NCBI RefSeq assembly: GCF_050003625.1 | Contig: NC_134400.1 | Location: 53,882,066-53,946,065, forward strand | Source: Haematobia irritans | Lineage: Eukaryota > Arthropoda > Insecta > Diptera > Muscidae | Reading direction: 5' to 3' | Length of the DNA stretch: 64,000 bases | Part shown: positions 22,165-33,039 of the stretch, piece after piece | How positions within the stretch are numbered: the first letter of the stretch is position 1 | Layout of the letters: each line of letters begins with the position of its first letter | Translations under genes and position numbers: made by a program | Notes under the pieces: model-generated | Database searches by the model: none | What the model was told of the DNA's origin: nothing | What the model saw: only the letters and a program-made list of their open reading frames with translations

Positions 22165-22740
22165 TTTTGATTCCATGGCATAGTTTCTTTATGAGCGAAA
22201 GTTAGATATTTCGATTTTTAACCCTATCGGGTATGTTCTGGGTTTCACATGAAAGACTTGCGGGGTATTGTTCCCGTAGGGGTTGTTCTGCATGCAACTT
22301 TTCACCACATAGATGGGAGAACTTTGCACGGATTTTTTTTTGTGGAATCTTTTCGGGAGGTTCAAGTGTGGTTCATTGTTGGGTTTAATGAACTGCCTGA
22401 ATTTATTCTGATAATTGGTTGATAGTTTTGCTGCAAGCAGAGGATGCTGATGGGGAATGTTGTAATTCCGAAACGTGCGTCCATCCAACCATCCTGCAGT
22501 CTATAGGGCTTTGCCCAAATAAATTTGACAAACATTCTTTTCCTCTGTTGGTTAAGCTACACTTGTAGTTTAGTCAATGTATGGTTTAAGCTGCAATAAA
22601 AAACAAAAACAATGCTTAAAGAACAAAACCAACAATAACAAAACAAAAAGAATAGAATCTTTAATATTTTCAAAACGAAGGACTTAAAACCAAAAGAAAT
22701 CATTTATTTTCAATCTGTCATATGTTTTCTATAAGTATTG
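22165..22740 (+). mobile_element. Penelope-like element fragment
   Basis: Identified by a hammerhead-type fold at 22442-22486, a hallmark of Penelope-like element terminal repeats, followed by an A-rich AAAAAACAAAAACAATGC region. A minus-strand frame at 22189-22488 is open but overlaps the ribozyme and shows no RT motif, so I do not call it a gene. Ends are not defined. Confidence 0.5.
22442..22486 (+). ncRNA. Hammerhead ribozyme-like fold (type I, minimal stem III)
   Basis: Stem I GGATG (22442-22446) pairs with CATCC (22482-22486). Core CTGATGG (22447-22453; the canonical last base is A, here G). Stem II GGAAT (22454-22458) pairs with ATTCC (22465-22469). GAAA is at 22470-22473. A tiny stem III ACGTGCGT ends in the GTC cleavage triplet (22479-22481). 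All helices lie in the correct order. The A-to-G change in the core probably weakens or abolishes self-cleavage. Confidence 0.7.
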
Positions 22741-23458
22741 GGTGATAAAATAGCACGAAAGCCCTCTTAAAAACAAAATTTAAAAATGTATCACAAATTG
22801 ACCAAGATTTTCCTTCCACTTGTTGTTACAAATTGGGGGTTGTTTAAGAGCAGCTGATTTTATGTAAGTTCGAAATGACTGTGTTGAAAGATTTTGAGAA
22901 AACGTATTGAAACTCTTGTAATTGCGAAAAATTACGTTATTGCTTGTTAATTATCAACGAATTTTGTATGAATACGATTAGTCTTACATTTTAAATAAAA
23001 ACAAACTACTTTTTGAAGCAAATAAAATAAATGAAAACAAATAAAAAATAAAATAAATGATCCCAAAATTGCTATAAACGATTGGGCAACATTACTTCCG
23101 CAAAGCTTCGCACGCAAGAGTCAGTCAAGTATAATAAACTGCGTTATGAGGTAGAAAATATTTTACTTCACAAAATTATTTGAGTTATTTAGTAAAAAAA
23201 ATCATAAAATACAAAATATTCGCCGATTTTGAATTTGTAATTCGATGAAAATTAATTAATTTAATTTGTAATCGATTTTAGTGCGAACATAAAGATTATT
23301 TCTAACGGCGTTAAAAGTTTTTGCGCATCGTCTTAAATCTTCTAATTATTAGCTCGGCTCTGAGCTCTTACAAAAGTAACCAATAGATAATTGATAAACA
23401 TGTAAGTAAATATTTGTTTATTTTTTACAAATATTGTATATCATACTATTTATCGTTT
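22741..23458. other. AT-rich DNA upstream of the Myb/SANT gene
   Basis: No repeat or gene recognised. It should contain the promoter and outer terminus of the Harbinger element, but I could not find a terminal repeat with a 3-bp target duplication. Confidence 0.35.
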
Positions 23459-24004
23459 ATGTCTTCCCGAAAAACTATCTACTACGATGCTATTATTGCC
23501 ATGGGCTACATGGGTAAAAGAGAAAAACGAACACAGGACAAATTGTGGTCGGAACTCGCCGACAAACTGAATGCATATGGCCCAATCACTAAAAGTGCAG
23601 CAGAATGGATAAAAGTGAGTAAGCTCTGTAATTGTTTAAATTATTATTAAATTTAGAATTCATTATAATTGCAGACCTGGACCGACTGGAGGCGGAATAT
23701 AAAAACTAAATTAGCCCACAACAAGGCAGAATGTAGAAAAACTGGAGGAGGAAAAAATACATTTTATCATCGTTAGAGGAACGCGTAGCAGTTCTTTGCG
23801 GCTTATATTTAGCTGTTGATGGCATAAAAACTGCAAAAGTATTCGGAGAAATGGAAAAAGGAAAATGTGAAGCCATCTACTTCAAAGCCAAGTACCTCAT
23901 CACATCACACATCCACTGACGAGTACATGGAAGATGACATGAGAGAAATTTTCGAGGAGACATTTGCAGTACCTACACCCAAAAATTTTGTTATTCATAA
24001 CAGC

Positions 24005-24541
24005 TAGGGATGCCAGATTTTAAAGAGGCAAAAAGAGCACATTCAGCTTATAAAAAGAGCACATACGAAAGGAATAGAGCACACTTTTTCAAATAAAAGA
24101 AAATCATTTAATTTAATTGAAATATAATTCATTTAAACAAAGCAAAAAGGTACATACCATAAACATAAAATAAGTCACTTTCAACTCATGCTAATTTTCT
24201 TACAATACTTTGTAAGTCATTTTTTGGTGTTTTTGTGAAAAACGTTATTGAAGAAGTTTGTTTACATTTAGAACAGAGTACAAAGTGAAGCAACATCGGC
24301 ATGCTCTTCTATGTCTCTGATATATAAAGTAACACACTATTTAATTAGAAAATAACGGCTAGGAAAATCTCTTAGTGCGACATTTACATATTTTCAGTTT
24401 ACTTTTACCATTTGATTCATATTTGTTGTGATGCAGAAAAAAGAGCACTTTCGCGTGCTCTTTTGGCCTGTCTTGTTTTAAGAGCACATTTTGTAAAAAA
24501 GAGCACATGTGCTCTTTAAAAGAGCACGTCTGGCAACCCTA
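24005..24541. mobile_element. hAT MITE, 537 bp, target duplication ATAACAGC
   Basis: Termini TAGGGATGCCAG and CTGGCAACCCTA, flanked by ATAACAGC at 23997-24004 and 24542-24549. Subterminal parts are rich in AAAGAGCACAT. Non-coding. The 8-bp duplication favours hAT over the alternative reading as a TA element. Confidence 0.85.
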
Positions 24542-24869
24542 ATAACAGCAGAAATGTTTGCTAAAACAGCATTTTTTGTTTGCTGAAAAAGGGACAGCAG
24601 TAGGATGTAGCTGTTTCAGCAAACATTCGTTAGTTGAAATAGCAAAAATTTTTACAGCTAAAATAGCAAACAAACACTGCTGAATTATCAAAAGTGTTTG
24701 CTAAAAGTATTTGACAAACATGAATACATGCCTTATACACGCAGATAAAACATAACAATGTTAAGACAACCTGTAATGAAACGAAGTAAAAAAATAATTA
24801 GTAAGTACAGTGGCTTTTTTTATGTATTTTCATCTCCTGAATTCATCCTTTTTCAATAGAAACATCATA

Positions 24870-26147
24870 AAGGGTGATACGGTCAAAATTTGGTCAATAT
24901 AAACTTGACGTATTTCTTTCAATTTTGCATTTAAAAAACCCTAATTTTGAAGGTGTGTGTGTAGAATGTTGCTCCTATTTTGATTTTGGAATTCACTCTT
25001 CAGTTGTCAAAATGCCGTCCAAGCAAGAAGAGCAGCGTATCAAAATTTTGCTCGCGCATCGTGAAAATCCGAGCTACTCGCACGCAAAGCTGGCAAAATC
25101 GCTAAAAGTTGCCAAATCAACCGTTACAAATGTAATTAAAGTGTTTGGGGAACGTTTGTCGACAGCCAGGAAGTCTGGATCGGGGGGAAATCAAAACCGG
25201 AAGCCGCTGAGACGACAAAGAGAGTTGCCGGTAGTTTCAAGCGAAACCCTAACCTCTCTATCCAAGATGCCGCAAATAAGCTGGGTGTATCGTCTACAAC
25301 CGTGCATCGAGCCAAAAAACGAGCCGGACTATCGACTTACAAGAAGGTAGTGACTCCAAATCGCGATGATAAAAAAAATACGACGGCCAAAGCGCGATCC
25401 CGGAGGCTGTACACGACGATGATGACGAAGTTTGACTGCGTGGTAATGGACGACGAAACCTACGTCAAAGCCGACTACAAGCAGCTTCCGGGACAGGAGT
25501 TTTATACGGCAAAAGGAAGGGGAAAGGTAGCAGATATTTTCAAGCACATAAAACTGTCAAAGTTCGCAAAGTTTGGCAAGACATCTGTACCTGTGGCTTG
25601 AAAAGCAGCATTTTCATAGCTTCCGGGACTGTCAACCAAGAAATTTACGTGAAAGAGTGTTTGAATAAACGTCTGCTGCCTTTCCTGAAGAAACACGGTT
25701 GTTCCGTACTGTTTTGGCCGGATTTGGCATCTTGCCATTACGGTAAAAAGGCCATGGAGTGGTACGCCGCCAACAACGTGCAGGTGGTTCCCAAGGACAA
25801 GAACCCTCCCAACACGCCAGAGCTCCGCCCAATTGAGAAATACTGGGCTATTGTCAAGCGGAACCTAAAGAAGACCAAAAACATTGCTAAGGACGAGCAG
25901 CAGTTCAAGGCAAACTGGCTTTCTGCGGCGAAGAAGGTGGACAAGGTGGCTGTACAAAATCTGATGGCAGGTGTCAAGCGTGAGGCCCGGCAATTCGGAT
26001 TTGGAAAAGCGAAAGCCTAACTGAATATTTTTCCTGAATTTTATACTAATTGAACTTGAAAAAGAAATTTAATTTGATTTTTTAAATAAACGATTTCACC
26101 GATTTACACGCGTTTTCCCTTGACCAAATTTTGACCGTATCACCCTT
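24870..26147 (+). mobile_element. DD37E Tc1/mariner-superfamily transposon
   Basis: Perfectly matched ends AAGGGTGATACGGTCAAAAT (about 28 bp of inverted repeat), with TA at 24868-24869 and 26148-26149. The length of 1278 bp is full size for the family. It encodes the transposase described at 25012-26020. Confidence 0.95.
25012..26020 (+). pseudogene. DD37E transposase with two frameshifts
   Basis: ATG at 25012. N-terminal HTH (KQEEQRIKILLAHRENPSYS, LKVAKSTVTNVIKVF); frame change near 25200; second HTH (LSIQDAANKLGVSSTTVHRA); catalytic VVMDDETYVKAD; second frame change near 25555; then VWQDICTCGLKSSIF, WPDLASCHYG and ELRPIEKYWAIVKR, stop at 26018-26020. Thirty-seven residues separate the second D from the E of PIEKYW, placing it in the DD37E group. 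All catalytic residues are intact; only the two indels disable it. Terminal repeats are intact too, so it could still be mobilised in trans. Confidence 0.9.
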
Positions 26148-26600
26148 TATCTCGAGCTAGAAATGTCCGATTATATCGTCATTGGTACTTAAATGCAAGG
26201 TATTGAGATGACGAACAAACGTGTACAAATTGATCTGTTATAAGTTAAGTGTTTGAAAATATATCGATGAAAATAGGGAACATTTTCAAGAAATGTGTTT
26301 ATAACGTGTCATTTTTCGCTTGTTTTATTCTAGTTGTTCTTAATTTTTACATTAGAGTATCATCTTTATGAGCATGAAGAGAAACCGGACGTTTTCAACG
26401 AGTGGTATTTTCCGCCGGAACAGAATCAAAGTAAAACATTAATTTTGTGAAAATGTGCCCCATTTTCATCGATATGTTTTCAACCACTTATCACAGATCC
26501 AACGAAATAACCGGACATTTCTAGTTCAAGATATGATTCTCGAGTCTAGAGAAAAAAGGACGAAAAACTAAAACTATAAGGATATCTCAAAAACTGTTCC
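26148..26600. repeat. Diverged inverted repeat around the mariner insertion
   Basis: CTAGAAATGTCCGATTAT (from 26158) is mirrored by ATAACCGGACATTTCTAG (to about 26522). A second pair, AATATATCGATGAAAATAGG near 26260 and CCATTTTCATCGATATGTTT near 26461, lies inside it. Probably an old MITE whose left end received the mariner. Confidence 0.55.
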
Positions 26601-26909
26601 ATAAGAAAAATTTTAACCTCTATTATCGAATTCAGGAGATGAAAACACATAACAAAGTGACGTCTCGTCATATGTACATGACAAAAATTTTATTTTATAA
26701 ACTGGTGTTATTTATAAGAACTGTATTGAACGATGTCATCAAAGGTGGCCAATAAAATAGGTACTTTTAGCAAAAAATCAAAATGATTCATACTAAATGC
26801 ATATATTATTCACATAGGCCACATTTAGTTGGCATTATTTCGCTAAAATAGCAAGGTTGTAATGGTTTAGTACTCACATTTAAGGTGAACTTTGCCAATT
26901 GTGATACAT

Positions 26910-27000
26910 TCATTTCAGGTTAGCTATAGTGGCACCCCGTTATTTCACACACTTAGACTATCTAGTCCATTGTGATACCGCAAGTGGCGAACTTCTATCT
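26910..27000 (-). mobile_element. Old LINE 3' end fragment
   Basis: TTAGACTATCTAGTCCATTG and GTGATACCGCA match, with substitutions, the reverse of the LINE 3' end at 6083-6165 and 13235-13321. The CCTAA tail is eroded to CAGGTTAG. Confidence 0.65.
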
Positions 27001-27223
27001 TATCATGGATTGCTGCCCAATTCCATGTTTAGCTCAAATACAAGGAATCTCCTTTTTATAGCCGAGTCTGAACATCATTTTCATTGCGATGAAAATTTTA
27101 GAGAAGCTTTAAAACATTCAGAAATTTCACCAGCAATTCACAGGGAGTAATCCACCGTTGCAAAATTTTATGGTGTTTGCCCAACACTGTTGGGTCGAAA
27201 CTGGGATTGAATACATAAACCTT
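27001..27223. other. No recognisable feature
   Basis: A 73-residue open frame (26929-27150) overlaps the LINE fragment and shows no known motif. I do not call it a gene. Confidence 0.5.
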
Positions 27224-27904
27224 CACTGAAAACAATATTGACCTAATATGGAAGATTATGCAACTTAAATTTTACGACTCGAAATTTACGCAACGTTAAG
27301 GACAAATTTCTTTAAAATAATGACATTTTAATTAAAAGAAATTTAGGACACAAATCTTCCAATTTTGCGTCCCTCTGTTGAAGTTGTAGATCTTTGAAGT
27401 AAGGCAAATGTTCCTTAAAATAAAGAAAACCATTTTTAATTTAAAGAAATCGTCTTTAACTCAACTGACATATTGTATTTTTAAATTTAAGATAAAAATG
27501 CTTCAAATATAGGCTAAGACTTATTTTAAGGATTTGCATCTTTGGTTTAAAGTTTTTTTAGCTTTAAGAAAACATTTTTTACTTTGAAGTTTTTGGCATA
27601 ATTTGGATTTTGAAACTGGAATTTGTTTGTACATGAATACCTTTATTAATATATCGCAAACAGAGAATAAAAATTCGATCAATGAGATCTGTATCCAATT
27701 TTAATTTTATCGATCCTCGATTTAAAGCCAGGGAGGTCCCTAAAAAATTTCTTTATTTTAAGGAAGCCGCATCTTTGGCTCGGAATCAATACCAAAATCC
27801 TTAAAGGAAGGTCAAAATCTTTGGATCCAAGTAAATTTTTTTTTGAGTTTGTATGGCGAGCATGATAAGGATTCTTTGGATCCAAGTAAACTTTTTTTTG
27901 AGTG
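27224..27904. mobile_element. E-family TA element, diverged copy
   Basis: CACTGAAAACAATATTGACC at the left and AACTTTTTTTTGAGTG at the right resemble the E-family ends. CTCGGAATCAATACC near 27780 is shared with 30500 and 62535. The right end overlaps a direct duplication of about 57 bp (27821-27877 and 27878-27930, TTGGATCCAAGTAAA and GCGAGCATGATAAGGATT). Confidence 0.5.
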
Positions 27905-28563
27905 TTTGCAAGGCGAGCATGATAAGGATTGTACAACATCCGAGTATAATAGTAATTTTCCAATCTACCAATTATTAAAACAATATGTGCATTACGTACA
28001 AGACTATGAAAGGAATGGCAAATTTTCTAAATGACACACACAATGCTTACCAAATATAATCTCCGCAATAAAATGTTGAAAAATATATTTTCCAAAAAAA
28101 CACAAAATAATAATATGATTTTTTTTTAATTTCCCGGCTTGCCTCGTGTTGAAGTCTTTTAAATGAGATGCTTTGGCGGCGTTGACATTTGAAATAATAG
28201 ATCTATTCGTGTACACTGAAAAAAATATTGTCGTGAGGTCAAAGATTTCATGTCTTTAAAATACGAATACAAATTTTGCTAAGCATAGAAGACGCATTTC
28301 TCTAAAATAAAGTTATTTTCCTTGTCCAAAAGTCGATAAACTTTTCAATGAAGTCGTATTGTCTTATAATTAAGTGATTTGACTTAAAAAATGGGTATCT
28401 TAACATGAAAGAAAAAATTTATAGGCTAAGGTCAACTTGACTTTAATAATTCAGAAAAATTCTTTAAATTTAATAAAATTATTTATTTGGATTGTTGACC
28501 TGTGTTTAACTATATTTTTGGTTTTTGTCCAGCTCAAGGTCATTAATGAAAAAACTCCAGATG

Positions 28564-28705
28564 TTTATACCCTTCACCACTACTGTGGTACAGGGTATAG
28601 TAAGATTGTGCATTTGTATGTAACGCCAAGAAGGAGTAATCATAGACCAACCTTTTAGTATACGATTCGGCACAGAATTAAATTCTGAGTCGATTTACCG
28701 ATGTC

Positions 28706-28740
<35 letters not shown>

Positions 28741-29943
28741 CTGTCTGTTGATGTATTTTTGTGTGCAAAGTACAGCTCGCAGTTTTAGTCCGATTGTCCT
28801 AAAATTTGGTATAGGGTCCTATTTCGGCTCAAAGACGATCCCTATTGATTTTGGAAAAAATCGGTTCAGATTTAGATATAGCTGTCATATATATTTTTCA
28901 CCGATCTGGTCATAATTGGCGTGTATATCAACCGATCTTCCTCAAATTCCGTACATCCGAATATTTTATGGGTCTCGAAAAACTTGCAAAATATCAGCCA
29001 AATCGGTTCAGATTTAGATATAGCTCCCATATATAGCTTTCGCCCGATTTACACTCATTTGCCCACAGAGGCCAATTTTTTGCTCCGATTTAGTTGAAAT
29101 TTTGCATAGGGAGTAGAATTAGCATTGTAACTATGAGTGCCAAATTTGGTTGAAATCGGTTCAGATTCGGATATATCTCCCATATATAGCTTTCGCCCGA
29201 TTTACACTCATATGACCACAGAGGCCAATTTTTAACTCCGATTTAGTTGAAATTTTGCACAGGGAGTAGAATTACCATTGTAGCTATGCGTGCCAAATTT
29301 GGTTGAAATCGGTTCAGATTTAGATATATCTCCCATATATAGCTTTCGCCCGATTTACACTCATATGTCCACAGAGGCCAATTTTTAACTCCGATTTAGT
29401 TGAAATTTTGCACAGAGAGTAGAATTACCATTGTTGCTATGCGTGCCAAATTTGTATTGAAATCGGTTCAGATTTAGATATAGCTCCCATATATATGTTT
29501 TTCTGATTTCGACAAAAATGGTAAAAATACCAACATTTTCCTTGTAAAATCGCCACTGCTTAGTCGAAAGGTTGTAAAAATGACTCTAATTTTCCTAAAC
29601 TTCTAATACATATATATCGAGCGATAAATCGTAAATAAACTTTTTTGAAGTTTCCTTAAAATTGCTTCAGATTTAAACGTTTCCCATATTTTTTTACTAA
29701 CATTGTGTTCCACCCTAGTGCATTAGCCGACTTAAATTTTGAGTCTATAGATTTTGTAGAAGTCTATCAAATTCTGTCCAGATCGAGTGATATTTAAATG
29801 TATGTATTTGGGACAAACCTTTATATATAGCCCCCAACACATTTGACGGATGTGATATGGTATCGAAAATTTAGATCTACAAAGTGGTGCAGGGTATAAT
29901 ATAGTCGGCCCCGCCCGACTTTAGACTTTCCTTACTGGTTTTT
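28564..29943. mobile_element. mini-me-like repeat, copy 4
   Basis: Starts TTTATACCCTTCACCAC and ends GGGTATAATATAGTCGGCCC with CTTACTGGTTTTT. GTCT/GTCC repeats occupy about 28703-28748. From 29003 to 29463 the marker TCGGTTCAGATT recurs at 153, 153 and 154 bp. Confidence 0.8.
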
Positions 29944-29972
29944 ATTTGAGTTTTACTTTATTGAAGCCAATA

Positions 29973-30002
29973 TTTCGATTTGACATCGTCAATCTTCATC
30001 AG
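29973..30002 (-). ncRNA. Hammerhead-like core, degenerate
   Basis: On the minus strand: CTGATGA (30002-29996), a stem II of GATTGAC/GTCAAATC around GAT, then GAAA (29976-29973). GCC before the core can pair with GGC shortly after GAAA as stem I. Stem III is practically absent (TATT), so activity is doubtful. Confidence 0.45.
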
Positions 30003-30565
30003 GGCCAGGTACTAAACAAATATATAACAAAAATATCACATTTTTATTTTAACGTTACAAACATTTAAGTGTGTAATAATTACATTAAATAAAACAAAAG
30101 TGAATTGCACTTTACTGTTTTATGACACCTTACTGACTAACTTTCGTTGTCGATCTGTGCTTTTTTTTATTTAATAAAATTGTATTTAAATTTGTTGTCT
30201 TTTTGCATCTTGACTACAAAGCAAAAAATCGTTCAAATATGGGACATGTTTTTCAAAACTTTATTTTAAAGAAGTTTTTTACTTCAAACATAGCATAATT
30301 TCTACTGGAAGTCGAGTCCTAATTTGGAAAATAAAGTTGCCGTTAACTCGTTTTTAAAGGACTTTGATAGCATATGAAGAAAAAAAGCTGAGAAAGGGAA
30401 AAATTAAAATTTGCTTCCTAGAAGCAAGTACACAAAACATAAATTTAAAAGAGAATTGTGTCTTAAAAGTATCCTTTCTTGTATTCTCCGCTTCTTTGGC
30501 TCGGAATCAATACCAAATTTTTTAAAGTAAAATCTTTGAAACCGAGTATGCTTTTTTTCAGTGTA

Positions 30566-31142
30566 CTTTTCCAGCAAAAAATATACAGTAGAAACTAGCA
30601 AGAGAGTAAGAGTGTGTTTGGCTCTCTTTGCTTAAAATTGCTGAAAAGTATGCGAACGCAATCCAGTAACTATTTGTATATTCCAAATTTCAGCTTTTAA
30701 AACATAAAAAAACATTTAATGTATCAATTTTTTTTAGCTTCCAGTATAATTGCGGAACATATACATTTCACTGGTGTTTTTGTTGTTTTTTTTTTTTTTT
30801 GTATTATCAAACACTCTAGCAAAAATTTACAATTTCTCAATCTGATAACTGTCAAAAGCAGTCTCTCTCACTTTAATGTTTTAGAAGCTGAAATTTGAAT
30901 GCGCAAATAGTTACTGGATGCCATCGAGGACAAAAGGGCTACCCACTTTCCGATTTGGTTATGCAAAATTACATGAAATATTGCATGAATATTTATCTCA
31001 TGAATTACATGAATATTTATCTCAAAAAATTATATTTTTTCGGATACGAAAATTCCTGCTCGTATTAGAAAACCCGTTTCAAAAATATAGTCATACTAGA
31101 ATATCTTCATCGAGTTTGGTTTTGCATATGGAATGAAAAAGG
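30566..31142. repeat. AT-rich DNA with a small inverted repeat
   Basis: ATCCAGTAACTATTTG at about 30661-30676 is mirrored by CAAATAGTTACTGGAT at about 30904-30919, and AAATTTCAGCTTTTAAAAC by TTTTAGAAGCTGAAATTT. This looks like a MITE of about 260 bp. The rest is unassigned. Confidence 0.5.
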
Positions 31143-31976
31143 CAGTGTTGCCAACTCCCCAAGGCAAAAAAGCACCAAAAATATATTATAAATTCTAAAA
31201 TACCACCTTCCACCACAAAATCGAAAATTAAATGCTCTTAAAAAAAAAACAAAAAAAAACTTCCGAAGATGTATTAAAGAACTTTTGTGAATTGAATTTT
31301 AAGAAGTTAAGGTGGGTATTAAGATCGAGTTTAGCTCCTAAAATAGTCATTTTTTCACAATTACTTTTCTTTAATAATTTATTTTAAGGTATACAAACTT
31401 TGTGAAAAATTTTTCCCCATCAAGTTATAATAAAATTTGCAGCAAATATGCATAATTTTATGCCTTTTTTCTGATATAGTTTTCACTTTAGCGGCAAAAC
31501 TCGAAAATTTTGATCAGTGATGTTTTTCGACTTTCAAAATATTAATATATGGAAGGAGTCTATTGCTTATTTCAGTTGTGCGTGCTTTTGTGAATTTAAT
31601 ACAAACGTTTTTAATGACATCTTTACCAAATTCTAAAATTCGACACTCATCGCTCGACCTTCCTACAGAATACCCCAAATAACAATATTAATTAAAAAAT
31701 AATCAATACCAACTTCATAACAATCAAATTCTATATTTGGCAATAAATTTGAGTTTCTTCGGCTCTTGAAAGTCTAATCAAAATTTTTGTATCAATTAAA
31801 CTTAATACTGTTCAAAATAAAAAAAGCACCAAAGGCACTAAATGAAAATGCCAGAAAGCACCAAGTTGGTGCTTTTTTTGAAAAGGCACCAAAAAGGCAA
31901 TTTGGTGCTTTTTAGAAATCAAAAAGCACTAAATTTGGTGCTAAAAGCACCAAATTGGCAACACTGGAAAAAGGGT
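31143..31976. mobile_element. hAT MITE, 834 bp, target duplication GAAAAAGG
   Basis: CAGTGTTGCCAACT and AATTGGCAACACTG are perfect terminal inverted repeats, flanked by GAAAAAGG at 31135-31142 and 31977-31984. Both subterminal regions repeat AAAAGCACCAAA. Non-coding. Confidence 0.95.
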
Positions 31977-32711
31977 CTTTATAGAACGGCAATATATGTA
32001 TGCCAACCACATTTTCATAGAGGTTTGGTGTATAAAAACTCTCTGTAAAAACCCCGATCTCCGTGTTGGCCAATTAGTAAATAGGCGACTTGTTTCCAAA
32101 TGTTTTTAATGTTTAAAGTTATTTAATGTGTAATTATACTTTCAAATAAACTGAATGAATTTATAATTTTATTCGGATCAGCAGAAAATTTCAGCAAACT
32201 ACTAACTTTTCAGCAGTATGTCTACTGTTTCAAAATAACAGATTGTTTGCTGTTTTAGAAAACAAGCTGCTAAAACAGCAGTATTTTGTTTGCTGAAAAA
32301 CAGCAGACAGCGTTTGCTATTAACAGCAGTCTTTTTTCTATGAGTGTAACAGTCCCGTATCAACATTGACCAAAGAGATAACTGCTCCTACAAATAAAAG
32401 AAGAAAATTAACCGATGTTGATTCTATTATGAATGGAGAAGAAAAAAATTTCAAAACAATCTAGAGAAATAAAAAGCTTGAGAGAATCAAAGTAAGAATG
32501 TTTGAGGAACATAGAAATAAAGCTGGACAAATTAGACGCAATGGACAAGAAAATGGATGAATTAATTTCGTTAAAAAAGGAAAAATCGCGGAAATAAGGA
32601 GGCGAAACCTACAAATGGAAAGGCACAATGCAACAAGAAGTGAGCTGAAATTGAAATCAATAGAATTAGAGGAATTTAAAGCATCTCTTCTATCGCGAAG
32701 CAATAACTAGT

Positions 32712-33039
32712 TTTTTATAGTTCTAAGACTAAAAATAGGATTCCAATCTAAGTTTGCAAATGAGAAAGCAAAGTTCCTTATAAATAAGAAAATGAAATAT
32801 ATGAATATAACTACATTCTATAATAGCTTTTATTGGTTTAACGAGAGGGCAATATCTTCCCGAATTCTTGCACCATCGTTGATGTTGTGTAAATCAAAGA
32901 TTATAGATGTGAGGAAGATGGGAGATTGGCTTGTGTCATACCAAATGTTGCATTTGCCAGATTAGTTTAATACATGTTTGTAATCTTTTAGTTGTTTTTC
33001 GTTTTTATTTTTTTAAAGGAAAATTTAATTTTCTTAATG
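32712..33039. other. 3' intergenic part of the Harbinger element
   Basis: Lies between the stop of the Myb/SANT gene and element C. 32888-32930 contains AAAGATTATAG and GAAGATGGGAGATTGGC, which also occur, on the other strand, just after the transposase stop at 35955. The first tandem-duplication copy starts at 32945. Confidence 0.5.

Larger units (their letters stand above)
28481..30169 (-). mobile_element. Penelope-like fragment, 12-bp target duplication
   Basis: TTTAATAAAATT occurs at 28469-28480 and 30170-30181. The colinear element at 61979-62600 lacks the inserted DNA. Net of the nested mini-me-like repeat, about 310 bp remain. Its minus strand holds a CTGATGA...GAAA hammerhead-like core, as in Penelope-like terminal repeats. 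Confidence 0.6.
28214..30563. mobile_element. E-family TA element, copy with nested insertions
   Basis: CACTGAAAAAAATATTGTCG at the left and GCTTTTTTTCAGTG at the right, with TA at 28212-28213 and 30564-30565. It is colinear with 61979-62600 except for the Penelope-like and mini-me-like insertions. Non-coding. Confidence 0.85.
24000..32346. mobile_element. TA element N (AACAGCA family), inserted in the Myb/SANT gene
   Basis: Right end TTTTTTCTATGAGTG next to TA (32347-32348); the left boundary is approximate, at TA 23998-23999. Removing it rejoins ...PKNFVIHNS-PVSTLTKE... in frame. Both subterminal regions (24550-24720, 32175-32335) are packed with AACAGCA/TGCTGTT and TTTGCTG motifs in inverted order. 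The centre holds a mariner, LINE tail, E-family elements, a Penelope-like piece and a hAT MITE. Confidence 0.65.
23459..32711 (+). pseudogene. Harbinger-associated zeste-type Myb/SANT DNA-binding protein, split by 8.3 kb of insertions
   Basis: ATG at 23459. Exon 1 (23459-23614) encodes LWSELADKLNAYGP and ends at GTGAGT; a 60-bp intron ends GCAG at 23674. Exon 2 (23675-24000) continues TWTDWRRNIKTKLAHNK and TGGGKNTFYH, then with frameshifts VLCGLYLAVDGIKTAKVFGE and an acidic stretch. Coding resumes at 32349 (TLTKEITAPTNKRRKL) and ends, after further frameshifts, in a Lys/Glu-rich probable coiled coil with a stop at 32711. The LN..GP, W.DW..N.K.KL and TGGG signatures match the zeste-type Myb/SANT family to which the NAIF1-like partners of Harbinger transposases belong. 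The transposase gene faces it from 47860. Confidence 0.75.

Noticed and set aside
22189..22488. 99-residue minus-strand protein
   Set aside because: Overlaps the hammerhead fold of a Penelope-like remnant, with no recognisable domain.
24005..24541. TA-targeting element with GGGATGCC ends
   Set aside because: The 8-bp duplication ATAACAGC fits better and makes it a hAT MITE.
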